Assembly (NCBI GenBank): GCA_021800805.1
Contig: JAJYYR010000002.1
Span: 151,038 to 215,037 of the forward strand
Direction: 5' to 3'
DNA: 64,000 nucleotides
DNA from: a bacterium
Lineage (GTDB): Bacteria > SZUA-79 > Acidulodesulfobacterales > Acidulodesulfobacteraceae
The translations under genes and the position numbers were made by a program. This document shows, in pieces, positions 36,277 through 45,654 of the stretch. The stretch's first letter is position 1; every line of letters starts with the position of its first letter. The notes below the pieces were generated by a model. It saw only the letters and a program-made list of their open reading frames with translations. It was not told the origin of the DNA and searched no databases.

Positions 36277-38634
36277 TTATATACCTCGAAATGATTTAAG
36301 CAAAATATGAAAGGCAATGCTGCCGACCACGGCTGCCGCAATGATTATGAACCATGAAACTGCGTCTAACGCCACGAGTCCGATAAAGCCGCTTAGTCTG
36401 TCCCAATAGACGGCAAGGACATTCAAAATCAGGCCAACCGCCAGTATAGCCCAGACCGCCGCCTTTTGCATCAGCGAAGAATCACTTTTCCTTTCTACCG
36501 GAGTAACATAATAGACGATATAAAGACCCATCAATATGACTATCGACAGGGCAGCTGTTTTATCGTAGTTTGCCATCGGGTTCTGCCAAAGGAAAAAGTC
36601 TGTATAAACTATCAGTGAAACTAATGCGATAATCAGTCCTGCGATAAGGGAAAACCCCAGTGTTTCCCGCAAGAAATCGTTGACCGTCTGTTTTGGGGCA
36701 TGGGCGCTCATCAAAGTTAGTAAAAATGCAGGCGTACCGACGGTGAGCAAATCAATCCATGTAATAAATCTTGGACTCAGCGGAAACGGCAGCCCGACAA
36801 AGCCGGAAAAAAGCACGAAGAAAAGGCTATAAACATTTTTTGTCAGGAATAGTTTGGCAACCCGTTTAATATTATATATGATACGATCTCCTTCCTGTGC
36901 AAGTGTCGGCAGGTGCGCAAAAGTATTTTTAAGAAGAACTATGTCTGCGACATCTAAGGCCGCTGCCGCTCCCGACTTCATTGCGATACCGATGTCGGCT
37001 TGTTTGAGCGCCAGAATATCATTAATCCCATCCCCCGCCATTCCGACAAATTCACCTGTTTCCTGTAGATATTTGACAATCTTTTGTTTTTGCTGCGGTA
37101 CGAGGCGGCCAAAAATCTGACCCCGTATTACCGCTGTTTTAAACTCGTCAGGAGTGAGCAAATCAAGATCTGCGCCGATATAAACCGGATCCGCAATCTT
37201 CAAGCCGGCTTGCATTGCCACAGCCGCTACGGTTTCGGGATGGTCGCCGGAAAGCACCTTCAGTTTAATTCCACGCGTTTCAAAAAAACTAACAGCCTCC
37301 CGGACATTAGGCCTAAGCTCGTCACGCAGTATAATGAAAGCGAGAATATTTAAATCATCCCGCTGTTTTAACGAAGCCGGACCGCTTGCGAATGCGAGCA
37401 CGCGCAATCCAGAACGGCGTAGCTCGGCAAGTTTATCTTCCTGTGCCTTTGCGGCGCGCCCCTGAATAATACTCTCCGGTGCGCCGAGCCACAGAGAAAC
37501 TTCCGCATTCTTATATAGAATTTGTACGGCGCTTAATTTAGTTTTGGACGAAAATGGAAGTTCATCGATCAGATTACTTGGAATTCCCGGAAATACAGCC
37601 TCTATAGTCCGCAATGTTTCGTTCTTCTCGCGCACCGCACCGACAAATGCTTGCAACTGGTCGGCTACATCGCCATGCGTTGCATCTAGAACCTCAAGTC
37701 CATCGAATATGAGACGGTTTGTTCCAAGGGTACCTGTTTTATCGAGACAGAGTACGGTTAAATGGCTAATCGATTCGACCGCATTCAGCTTCTGAACCAG
37801 CACATGCCGTCTAGCTGAGCGAAAGGCTCCGAGCGCGAAAGCCGTGGTCGTAACCAGCACTAAACCCTCCGGCACCAGAGCTTTGATCATTGTTGCTATT
37901 TCAAGAATGCTCGCCACAACCGGCAATTCCTGAATGTAATTAGCCATAACTATCAGAAAGGACAACAGTATCATAATTGCGATAAGCACCCTGATTATTT
38001 GGCCGATAGCCCGCTCTAAAGGCGATCGAAATATTTTGTAAGTTTTGGCTTGAGCGGTAAGTGTGCCGGCGTTTGAGGCCGCGCCGACCCCGGTAGCAAA
38101 GTATCTGCCTTCTCCCCATACACAATAACTGCCTGATAATACCGGATCGCCGTTCTGTTTTGCGATCAAATCGGCTTCCCCCGTGAGCAGTGATTCATCA
38201 AGAAAGAGGCCTGACGACTCTGCGATGACGCCGTCTGCGATAACGGGGTCCCCCGAACGCAGCACAACCAGATCATCTTTAACTACTTCGTCTAACCAGA
38301 TTGATTCTTCGCTCCCGTTGCGAATAACGGCAATCTTTCGCCGAATAAGAATAGCCAATCGGTCAAGGGCTCGTTTAGCGCGGAGCTCTCCAATTATACC
38401 CGCAAGAATATTAGCCGCCGTAACGGCGCCAAGGACAACCGCATCGTCGTATGCGCCTATAAGTAATAAAGCGCCTACCGCGGCTGTCAATATGGCGGCA
38501 AACAATGTTAAAATATTATTGCGAATAATTGCGGAAACCGTTCGCGTCGCGAAACGATCCGTCCGGTTGACTTGTCCTGCTTCAATCCGCCTGCGAACAT
38601 CTTCGGAACTCAAACCCGTATCGGAGAAACTCAT
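36277..38634 (-). CDS. Cation-translocating P-type ATPase, CtpE-like
   Basis: This 785-residue P-type ATPase has TGE at 151-153 (LDESLLTGEAD), the phosphorylated Asp D298 in CLDKTGTLGTN, the M4 motif ALVPEGLVL (252-260) and the hinge MAGDGINDILALKQADIG. Overall it resembles the CtpE group, linked to calcium uptake in mycobacteria. About ten hydrophobic segments are present. Its DNA is visibly more GC-rich and richer in CTG, GCG and CGC codons than neighbours, suggesting acquisition. It is divergent from the next ATPase gene. Confidence 0.85.
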   Translation of the reverse strand: MSFSDTGLSSEDVRRRIEAGQVNRTDRFATRTVSAIIRNNILTLFAAILTAAVGALLLIGAYDDAVVLGAVTAANILAGIIGELRAKRALDRLAILIRRKIAVIRNGSEESIWLDEVVKDDLVVLRSGDPVIADGVIAESSGLFLDESLLTGEADLIAKQNGDPVLSGSYCVWGEGRYFATGVGAASNAGTLTAQAKTYKIFRSPLERAIGQIIRVLIAIMILLSFLIVMANYIQELPVVASILEIATMIKALVPEGLVLVTTTAFALGAFRSARRHVLVQKLNAVESISHLTVLCLDKTGTLGTNRLIFDGLEVLDATHGDVADQLQAFVGAVREKNETLRTIEAVFPGIPSNLIDELPFSSKTKLSAVQILYKNAEVSLWLGAPESIIQGRAAKAQEDKLAELRRSGLRVLAFASGPASLKQRDDLNILAFIILRDELRPNVREAVSFFETRGIKLKVLSGDHPETVAAVAMQAGLKIADPVYIGADLDLLTPDEFKTAVIRGQIFGRLVPQQKQKIVKYLQETGEFVGMAGDGINDILALKQADIGIAMKSGAAAALDVADIVLLKNTFAHLPTLAQEGDRIIYNIKRVAKLFLTKNVYSLFFVLFSGFVGLPFPLSPRFITWIDLLTVGTPAFLLTLMSAHAPKQTVNDFLRETLGFSLIAGLIIALVSLIVYTDFFLWQNPMANYDKTAALSIVILMGLYIVYYVTPVERKSDSSLMQKAAVWAILAVGLILNVLAVYWDRLSGFIGLVALDAVSWFIIIAAAVVGSIAFHILLKSFRGI

Positions 38635-38674
38635 AGGTTATCCCTTCATACTTATATATTTTTTTTAATGTATA

Positions 38675-38702
38675 ATTATAATATTATAATATAACAAGGC
38701 AA
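38675..38702 (-). promoter_or_regulatory. Probable promoter of the CtpE-like ATPase
   Basis: TTGCCT (38697-38702) and TATAAT (38675-38680) with a 16-base spacer on the minus strand, in the 228-base gap between the two divergent ATPase genes. The gap is very AT-rich, so chance matches are likely. Confidence 0.4.
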
Positions 38703-38862
38703 ACAATTTAATTAAATTATACTAAAAGTTATCTGGTTAGACTATCGGCAAATTTGGAAAAATAATCTTTTCGTTTTCGGTTTATATTGTTTATATCTTT
38801 TAATAATATCTAAATATATTGCAGGGCTTATTTACGCCTATAGCCGGCGCAGCGGTGCTTTA

Positions 38863-41313
38863 ATGAATCAATCGATAGATAACGGGCTTAGCGCCCAAGA
38901 AGCAAAAGAAAGACTTGTAAAATTCGGACATAACCAAATTTTTAAGACGGACAAAATTAGTTTTTTTAAAATTGTCTGGCACGAAATTAGAGAGCCGATG
39001 ATTTTGCTTTTATTCGTGGTAGGTTTTTTTTATTCTATTTGGGGAGAATTACACGACGCACTCGTAATTTTTATTGTTATTTTTCTTATGGTTTTAGCAG
39101 AAGTTTATAATGAATTTCGCGCAAAGAAAGCCGTCGCTTCTTTAGAAAAGATTGCCGCACCCAGAACAAAGGTCAAAAGAGACGGGAAAGTTCAAGAAAT
39201 TGCCTCTGAAGATATTGTGCCGGGCGATATATTGATATTGACTCACGGAACAAAGGTTGCCGCCGATGCAATGCTTAAAACAGCGATTGGGGCGGAACTC
39301 GACGAATCTGCTTTAACGGGGGAATCTTTTCCCCAAATAAAAATTGCGGGAGATGAAATTTTTGCGGGCACGATATTTATAAGCGGCGAAGGTGAGGCGG
39401 AAACGGTAAAAACCGGCAAAGAAACAAAGATGGGCAGGATTGCCGCAACCCTCAAAGAGTTAAAGCCGCCTAAGACGGCATTACAGAAAGCAATGAAATC
39501 ATTAGCCGGAAAATTAGTCTATCCTGCCCTTTTTTTCTCTATCTTAATTCCCGCCGTCGGAATTTTGCGGGGAGAGGATTTACATCGGATGGTTTTAACG
39601 GGACTTTTGATTGCTTTTTTCACTATTCCGGAAGAATTACCGATTATCGTTACCATGGTTTTAGGGTTGGGCGCTTATGCCCTTTCCAAACATAACTTAA
39701 TAGTCAAAAAAATAAAATCCGCGGAAATTCTTGGCAATGCCACATGTATCGTTACCGATAAGACAGGAACGGTAACGGTAGGGAAGATGAATATCGACAG
39801 AATTTATCCCGCATCAAAAGAAGACGAAATCCTAAAAAATGCTCTGGGGGCGGTTTCGGAATACTCTTTTTCTCATATGGAACAATCTATCAAAGAAAGA
39901 GCAGGCGAAAAAAACATCCCTTTGTCCCAAGGGAAAGTTATAGCCCAAAGGAATGTGGGTAACGGCAAAAAAACAAAAGCAATCGTCAGAAAGGACAAAG
40001 AGGGCATCAAATTGTATGTAAGCGGTTCTCCCGAAGAAGTTTTTTTAAAAACTTCCCATGTGGATAACGAAACAAAAGCGATGCTAGGGAAAGAGGCTTC
40101 TCTGGGGAAACGGGTTATTGCGACCGCTTCAAAGAAACTAAACCCGCGCCAAAAAGATTTTGATTTTGATGTCATAGAGAAAGAGATGGATTTTGAGGGA
40201 CTTATAATCTTTGAAGACCCTCCGAGAAAAGGAGTGAAAGAAACTATCGATATTGCTAAAAAAGCCGGCATCAGAACAATAATGGTAACGGGAGACCATC
40301 CTTTAACCGCAAGATACATTGCGGAGAAGGTGGGTATCGCGGGCGCGGATAAAGTGCTTACCGGAGATGATTTAGAAAAATTAAGCGATAGCGATATTAA
40401 AATCGTCCTGAGGGAAACCTCGGTCTTTGCAAGGACAACCGCTGAACATAAGTATCGCATAGTTAAGATATTGCAGGAAATGGGCGAGGTGGTAGCCGTA
40501 ACCGGCGACGGGATCAACGATGTTTTGGCGCTTAAAGCCGCGGATATCGGTATTGCAATGGGGCAAAAAGGGACGGATGTCGCCAAGGACGCCGCGGGTA
40601 TTGTTTTAGCCGATGATAATTACATTACGCTTACCCATGGCATTTTTGAAGGACGAAAGTTTTTGGACAACCTTTTAAAGGGGGTAAAGTATTATCTTTC
40701 GGTAAAAATAGGTCTGGTATTGATATTTCTTGTTATTGTTTTAGCAGGTTTACCGCAGCCGTTTTCGCCAATCCAAATTATTGTTTTAGAATTATTTATG
40801 GATTTAGGGGCATCGGCCGGTTTTGTATCCGAACCGGAAGAAAAAGGAATATATTTAAGACCGCCGCGAAAGTCGGAAGAAAATATGTTCGGGAGTAAAT
40901 TCATTTCGGATATCTTGTTAAAAGGCGCTGTGTTATTCTTAGCCGTGTCGGCCGTGTACTTTTGGTCGGAAATGCAGGGCATGGATATTGGCGAAATTCA
41001 AACTTTCACATTTTCCGCATGGATTTTTGCGCACATTACTTTAGCCTTAGTTTCCCGCTCGGATAGAGAATCCATTTTCTCTTTAGGGTTCTTAACAAAC
41101 GGAGCGATAAATATCTGGGGGGTTGGAGCGATAGCTTTTCTTGCGGCGGCCGTCTATATTCCCGTTATAGGGGCATGGTTTCATCTTGTTCAAATCAGTT
41201 TAGCTCGATTAGCGACAATTTTTTTAGCGACAATTTTCATTGTAGGCTTATTAGAAATTAAAAAATTAATCGGAAAAACGAGGTTAAAATATCCGGTCGG
41301 ACGTGAAGTTTAA
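38863..41313 (+). CDS. Cation-translocating P-type ATPase (P2-like, PEELP variant)
   Basis: This 816-residue ATPase has an N-terminal cation-ATPase domain (NGLSAQEAKERLVKFG), TGES at 152-155, phosphorylated D299 (VTDKTGTVTVGKM) and GDGINDVLALKAADIGIAMG. The M4 ion-binding motif reads IPEELPI (255-261) instead of the PEGLP of Ca2+ pumps, so the ion may differ; Ca2+, Mn2+ and Na+ remain possible. About ten transmembrane helices are seen. No clear ribosome-binding site precedes the ATG. It converges on the next gene with 2 bases between stops. Confidence 0.87.
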   Translation: MNQSIDNGLSAQEAKERLVKFGHNQIFKTDKISFFKIVWHEIREPMILLLFVVGFFYSIWGELHDALVIFIVIFLMVLAEVYNEFRAKKAVASLEKIAAPRTKVKRDGKVQEIASEDIVPGDILILTHGTKVAADAMLKTAIGAELDESALTGESFPQIKIAGDEIFAGTIFISGEGEAETVKTGKETKMGRIAATLKELKPPKTALQKAMKSLAGKLVYPALFFSILIPAVGILRGEDLHRMVLTGLLIAFFTIPEELPIIVTMVLGLGAYALSKHNLIVKKIKSAEILGNATCIVTDKTGTVTVGKMNIDRIYPASKEDEILKNALGAVSEYSFSHMEQSIKERAGEKNIPLSQGKVIAQRNVGNGKKTKAIVRKDKEGIKLYVSGSPEEVFLKTSHVDNETKAMLGKEASLGKRVIATASKKLNPRQKDFDFDVIEKEMDFEGLIIFEDPPRKGVKETIDIAKKAGIRTIMVTGDHPLTARYIAEKVGIAGADKVLTGDDLEKLSDSDIKIVLRETSVFARTTAEHKYRIVKILQEMGEVVAVTGDGINDVLALKAADIGIAMGQKGTDVAKDAAGIVLADDNYITLTHGIFEGRKFLDNLLKGVKYYLSVKIGLVLIFLVIVLAGLPQPFSPIQIIVLELFMDLGASAGFVSEPEEKGIYLRPPRKSEENMFGSKFISDILLKGAVLFLAVSAVYFWSEMQGMDIGEIQTFTFSAWIFAHITLALVSRSDRESIFSLGFLTNGAINIWGVGAIAFLAAAVYIPVIGAWFHLVQISLARLATIFLATIFIVGLLEIKKLIGKTRLKYPVGREV

Positions 41314-41315
41314 AA

Positions 41316-42953
41316 TTATTGCCCTGCATAATACCATTTTCTTATGTTATAGCCTATTCCTGCGGGAGCAGGCTTTATGCCTTTTATGCTCCTTTTCACG
41401 ACCGGCATCGCATAAGGAATATATAAGAAAGTGTAAGGCTCTTCTTCTGCGATAACACTTTGAATTTTAAAATAATATTTTCTTTGTTTTTTTAAATTAA
41501 ACGTGGAGCGCGCTTTTCTGAATAAAGCGTCTATTTCCGGGTTATTAAAAGACGTAAAGTTTAAACCCTTTGGAACGATATTCGACCCCATAAATATTGC
41601 GGCATTGTCGTAAGGGTCGGGAGTTATCGTGAATCCGAGCAAAACCGTCTGAAATTTTTTCTTCATAATAAATTCGGATATTAAGGACGTCCATTCCATT
41701 ACTCTGATTTCGACGCTTATGCCTATTTTCTTTAAATTTTGCTGTATAATTTCGGCGGCGGACAATCTTTCTTGATTTCCCTGCGGGGTTAATATGGTAA
41801 ATTTAAAAGGCTTTCCCTCTTTTTCTAAAGTTCCGTTTTTAATCCGCCACCCCGCTTCGTTAAATAATTTTAAGGCTTCCGCGGGATTATAAGCGTATTT
41901 TCTTACATTATCGTTATAAAAATATGTTCCGGGCATAAAAGGTCCGTAACAGCGAATCCCCAGTCCCAACAAAGCCCCTTTTATTATTTCTTTTTTGTTT
42001 ATGGCATAGCTTAGAGCCTGTCTGACCTTTAAATTTTTAAAAAGCGGGTCCAAAAGATTGTATCCTAAAAATGTAAAACTTAACGAAGGGTGCATATATT
42101 TTTTAAAATGCGACCTAAATTTTTTGCTTCCGGATTCATACTTAAATTGAATCGGACTTAAACCCATATAGCTTATTCCGTTTGATTTAAGCATAAGAAA
42201 CATAGATGAAGAATCGGGCACTATTTTATATATTAAACGTTTTATATGCGGAGCGCCCATAAAATAATGATCATTAGCTTTCAGGACTATTTCGTATCCG
42301 TGGACCCATTTATAAAATACGTAAGGTCCAGTACCTACGGGATGGCTTCTTAATTTAGTCGTAAGCAGGTTTTTCCCCTTAAGTAGTTTTTCGGATAAAA
42401 TACTTAACCCCCATGAAGATAATGCGGGGGCGTAAGGTTTTTTATAAGTCACGCGAAAAATGTATTTTCCTATAATTTTTGCCTTATATACTTTGAGGTA
42501 TTCCGCGGCATAGGGCGTAGGAGTTTTTGGGTTTATCATTAAACGATACGTAAACATAACGTCTTTTGCGGTAAATTTTTGCCCGTTCTGCCAGCGAATA
42601 TTATGGCGCAGGTAAAAGGTTATAGTTTTCCCCTCGTTGCTTATCTTCCATGATTTTGCAAGGTCTGGAACTATCTTAAAGTTCCTGTTGTATCTGACGA
42701 GTCCATCGTAAATCTGAGAAGTAACTTCCGCCGTGGGAGCATCCGCAGCCATATTTCCTATTAGGTTAGTAGCGTCTGCGGGAAGTCCGATAATCAAGGT
42801 ATTTTTAAAATTATTTTTAACGGAAAGGGTCTTCACGCTGATATGCCTCATATGTTTGAATCTGGCAAATATAAGTATGAGCGATATGGCTAAGATACCG
42901 AAGACGGCAATAGATAGATATATAACCTGCTTTTTTTTATTAGATAATTTCAT
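41316..42953 (-). CDS. Peptide/nickel-type ABC transporter substrate-binding protein
   Basis: This family 5 solute-binding protein has 545 residues. An N-terminal hydrophobic helix (about 8-28) without a lipobox Cys suggests a membrane anchor or uncleaved signal. The family signature appears around residue 80-125 (SQIYDGLVRYNRNF; LAKSWKISNEG). It resembles DppA/OppA in layout. No permease or ATPase genes are nearby, so it is an orphan binding protein here. The ligand is unknown. Confidence 0.85.
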   Translation of the reverse strand: MKLSNKKKQVIYLSIAVFGILAISLILIFARFKHMRHISVKTLSVKNNFKNTLIIGLPADATNLIGNMAADAPTAEVTSQIYDGLVRYNRNFKIVPDLAKSWKISNEGKTITFYLRHNIRWQNGQKFTAKDVMFTYRLMINPKTPTPYAAEYLKVYKAKIIGKYIFRVTYKKPYAPALSSWGLSILSEKLLKGKNLLTTKLRSHPVGTGPYVFYKWVHGYEIVLKANDHYFMGAPHIKRLIYKIVPDSSSMFLMLKSNGISYMGLSPIQFKYESGSKKFRSHFKKYMHPSLSFTFLGYNLLDPLFKNLKVRQALSYAINKKEIIKGALLGLGIRCYGPFMPGTYFYNDNVRKYAYNPAEALKLFNEAGWRIKNGTLEKEGKPFKFTILTPQGNQERLSAAEIIQQNLKKIGISVEIRVMEWTSLISEFIMKKKFQTVLLGFTITPDPYDNAAIFMGSNIVPKGLNFTSFNNPEIDALFRKARSTFNLKKQRKYYFKIQSVIAEEEPYTFLYIPYAMPVVKRSIKGIKPAPAGIGYNIRKWYYAGQ

Positions 42954-42961
42954 AAAGCTAA

Positions 42962-44059
42962 TTACGGGAAAGGCGAATATTCCGGAATGCCGTAATCTGA
43001 TTTTAAGCCGAACATAAGGTTCATGTTCTGAATTGCCTGCAGAGAAGCGCCTTTGCCAAGGTTGTCTATAGCGCTGACGATTTTTACCATTCCTCTATTT
43101 TGTTTTTTGTCCGCTTCAAAGGCTATATGGCAGTTATTAGAATAAACTACGTTTTTTATGTTGCAGTCTTCTATATTATTAAGTATGGATATAAACGGGC
43201 TGTTGCCATAGAATTCATTATATATTCCGGCTATGTTTTCTTCCGATATACCCTTATTTAACTTTATGTATATCGTAGTCAATATGCCTCTTGATACGGG
43301 AATAACGTGCGGGGTAAATAAAATATAGGGTTTATCGTTATCCGGTTTGCCGCCCGAATTTAAAAACGCGTTTTCTATTTTTTCTTTAATTTCGGGAAGA
43401 TGCCTGTGCGACCAAACGTTGTAAGCCTTTACCGAGTTTTCGACTTCGCAGAAAAGATTCTGCAATTTTATGCCTCTTCCGGCACCCGAAACTCCCGATA
43501 ACGAGTCTATTATAACGGGAACGGAAAAATCTACGGCACCCTTGAAAACAAGGGGTAGAATAGGCAGCAAAGCGCCGGTGGGGTAACATCCCGGATTAGA
43601 TATAAATTGAGAATTTTTAATTTTATCGTAAAAAATATCCGAAAGACCGTAAATAAATTTAGAATTTAACGAGGGGGCATTATGCTTTCCGTAAAATTCT
43701 TCATAGGTATCGAGGCTGTCGAATCTGAAATCCGCGCCTACGTCTATTATCTTGATTTTTTCGTCACGTTTTAAAATATCGGAAATGAGTTTGGAACTTT
43801 CATTATGCGGCAGACAAAAAAATGCCGCATCGGAAGATTCCGATATAGCATCCGGATTAAAAGATTCGAACTTGAGTTCGGAAATTCGATTTTGTTTAGA
43901 ATATGTTTTTGTAAATTGAGGAAAAACATCCGATAATTTTTTGCCGGAATAAGTCTGGGAAGTTACCGTCGATATAGCAACATCCGGTCTTAAAGACAGA
44001 GCATATATTAAATATATGCCGCTGTAGCCGGATGCCCCTATAATCGAAACTTTAATCAT
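42962..44059 (-). CDS. argC: N-acetyl-gamma-glutamyl-phosphate reductase ArgC
   Basis: ArgC catalyses the NADPH-dependent third step of arginine synthesis. The NADP-binding GASGYSG motif is near the start, the catalytic Cys is in SNPGCYPTGALLP (about 144-156), and the His-containing CHIAFEADKKQNRGM follows later. The chosen start is the ATG at 44057-44059 (MIKVSIIGASGYSG), giving 365 residues. The frame is open further upstream, but that would overlap rpsI, so it is rejected. It lies 16 bases from the rpsI stop. Confidence 0.93.
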   Translation of the reverse strand: MIKVSIIGASGYSGIYLIYALSLRPDVAISTVTSQTYSGKKLSDVFPQFTKTYSKQNRISELKFESFNPDAISESSDAAFFCLPHNESSKLISDILKRDEKIKIIDVGADFRFDSLDTYEEFYGKHNAPSLNSKFIYGLSDIFYDKIKNSQFISNPGCYPTGALLPILPLVFKGAVDFSVPVIIDSLSGVSGAGRGIKLQNLFCEVENSVKAYNVWSHRHLPEIKEKIENAFLNSGGKPDNDKPYILFTPHVIPVSRGILTTIYIKLNKGISEENIAGIYNEFYGNSPFISILNNIEDCNIKNVVYSNNCHIAFEADKKQNRGMVKIVSAIDNLGKGASLQAIQNMNLMFGLKSDYGIPEYSPFP

Positions 44060-44075
44060 TTGATTATTACGATTA

Positions 44076-44471
44076 TTATCTCTTTGAGAACTGGAATCTT
44101 GCTCTTGCCCCTTTCTGACCGTATTTCTTTCTTTCTTTGACCCGAGGATCCCTCGTAAGCATAGAAGCTTTCGCAAGAGTTTCTTTAAGGTCGGGGCTTA
44201 TTAAAAGAATAGCCTTTGCAAGCGCAAGTTTTATCGCTCCCGCTTGACCGGCTAAACCTCCGCCTACCACATTTATATATATATCGAACTTATTTTCTAC
44301 GGAATAAAATGCTAAAGGCTTTGTAGCGGCTACTCTGTGGCTTTCAAGGGGAAAATATTTATCGAAATCTCTTCCGTTAATTATAATTTTGCCTGTTCCT
44401 TCTTTAAAATATGCTCTTGCTATGCCTGTTTTTCTTTTTCCAACCGCATGTATAATATTCTTTTTTGCCAT
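44076..44471 (-). CDS. rpsI: 30S ribosomal protein S9
   Basis: S9 is a small-subunit protein whose basic tail reaches the P-site tRNA. The 131-residue sequence has GKRKTGIARAYFKEGTGKI, GGGLAGQAGAIKLALAKAI and the invariant C-terminal ARFQFSKR. It follows rplM by 56 bases, the universal L13-S9 order. Confidence 0.98.
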   Translation of the reverse strand: MAKKNIIHAVGKRKTGIARAYFKEGTGKIIINGRDFDKYFPLESHRVAATKPLAFYSVENKFDIYINVVGGGLAGQAGAIKLALAKAILLISPDLKETLAKASMLTRDPRVKERKKYGQKGARARFQFSKR

Positions 44472-44527
44472 AAGTCTTTTACCCGTAATTTAATTTTTTA
44501 ATTTGCTCTATTAATTTTATATAAAAC

Positions 44528-44935
44528 CTATTTTACTATTTCAACTTTAACCGGTTGCTGAGCTTTATGCGGATGGTCTTCGCCTTCGTATATTTTTACT
44601 TTTTTTAGAACCACGTCCGAAAGCTTATTTTTCGGAAGCATACCTTTTATAGCCTGATAGACCGGAAACGTCGGATCTTTCTTGAGCATATCTTTATAGT
44701 TAAAAGTCTTCATCCCTCCCGGATAACCGCTGTGAAAATGGTACTCTTTGTCCTCTGCTTTTTTGCCGGTTATTTTTGCTTTGGCGCTGTTGACGATAAC
44801 CACAAAATCTCCGTTATCCGCATACGGCGTCCAGTTTGCTTTGTCTTTACCCATAAGTTTATTTGCTACAAAACTTGCAACCCTTCCCAGACTGACCCCT
44901 TCCGCGTCTACTAATATCCACTTACTTTCCGTCAT
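44528..44935 (-). CDS. rplM: 50S ribosomal protein L13
   Basis: L13 is an early-assembly large-subunit protein. The 135-residue sequence has WILVDAEGVSLGRVAS near the N-terminus and AIKGMLPKNKL near 99-109, both family signatures. The start follows a GAGGG site. A promoter lies at 44999-45027, and a terminator-like hairpin sits in the leader. Confidence 0.97.
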   Translation of the reverse strand: MTESKWILVDAEGVSLGRVASFVANKLMGKDKANWTPYADNGDFVVIVNSAKAKITGKKAEDKEYHFHSGYPGGMKTFNYKDMLKKDPTFPVYQAIKGMLPKNKLSDVVLKKVKIYEGEDHPHKAQQPVKVEIVK

Positions 44936-44967
44936 TTATATTTCCCTCGGCTTTGATATATTTATTT

Positions 44968-44993
44968 AAAAAAAGCTGCGACTCAAACGTAGC
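44968..44993 (-). promoter_or_regulatory. Attenuator-like hairpin in the rplM leader
   Basis: On the minus strand GCTACG and CGCAGC form a six-pair stem with one mismatch around a 7-base loop (44975-44993), followed by seven Ts (44968-44974). It lies between the promoter and rplM start codon, where it could act as an attenuator, or it may be chance. Confidence 0.35.
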
Positions 44994-44998
44994 ATTCT

Positions 44999-45027
44999 AT
45001 TATTCAATAATTTTATTTTTTTGTCAA
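44999..45027 (-). promoter_or_regulatory. Promoter of rplM-rpsI
   Basis: Minus-strand TTGACA (45022-45027) with a 17-base spacer to AATAAT (44999-45004). It lies 64 bases upstream of rplM, right after the end of the HPP gene. Confidence 0.65.
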
Positions 45028-45038
45028 GAAATTTTTTG

Positions 45039-45587
45039 TTACCACCAAAATTCGGGATACTTTCTTTCTTTTGAAAGATTATTGACGAGAAGCGCTACTA
45101 TTAAAAGAATAAGCGCTCCGAGACCTGCGGGCATTAAAGCGTAAAGAAAACCAAGCTTATATATACCCTTTCCGCCTATGACGGCGATAAGCGAGGTTGC
45201 TCCTCCGGGAGGATGGAGCGTCTTTGTCGCATGCATAAGCATAATAGCAAAAGACACTGCGACTGCGGCGGCTAACGGCATATTAATATGTCCTAAAAGT
45301 TTATAGCTTGCTACCCCTACAATGCCCGAAAGAATATGACCGCCTATAAGATTTCTGGGCTGTGCAAGCGGAGTTTTTATAGCGCCGTAAACAAGAACCG
45401 CCGAAGCACCAAAAGAGCCTATAAGCAAAGTCAAATCGTAAGGATTAAAATACTTTTTCGATAAATATGCTACTACGGCTATTCCTATGAAAGAAGCGAG
45501 TCCCGACCAAAAAATTACGTGAAAGCTGACGCCGGTAGGACTCTGTCCGCCTCCTTTCATTCTGTTTACGTATTCTTTAAACCACAT
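45039..45587 (-). CDS. HPP family membrane protein
   Basis: This 182-residue integral membrane protein has four to five hydrophobic helices. The family signature HPPGGATSLIAVIGG is at about 125-139. A plastid HPP member has been reported to transport nitrite; the bacterial role is not settled. In many bacteria HPP and CBS domains are fused in one protein. Here the CBS protein is the next gene upstream on the same strand, so the two probably act together. Confidence 0.88.
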   Translation of the reverse strand: MWFKEYVNRMKGGGQSPTGVSFHVIFWSGLASFIGIAVVAYLSKKYFNPYDLTLLIGSFGASAVLVYGAIKTPLAQPRNLIGGHILSGIVGVASYKLLGHINMPLAAAVAVSFAIMLMHATKTLHPPGGATSLIAVIGGKGIYKLGFLYALMPAGLGALILLIVALLVNNLSKERKYPEFWW

Positions 45588-45654
45588 TTTGCGCCCTCTA
45601 TCTTATAAAGATAATTGAAATTTTTTAATTTTAAATTTAATTTTTTACCTTTTT

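Noticed and set aside
44060..44176. Upstream extension of argC
   Set aside because: It overlaps the end of rpsI in another frame and adds residues unlike ArgC; the family start is MIKVSIIGASGYSG.
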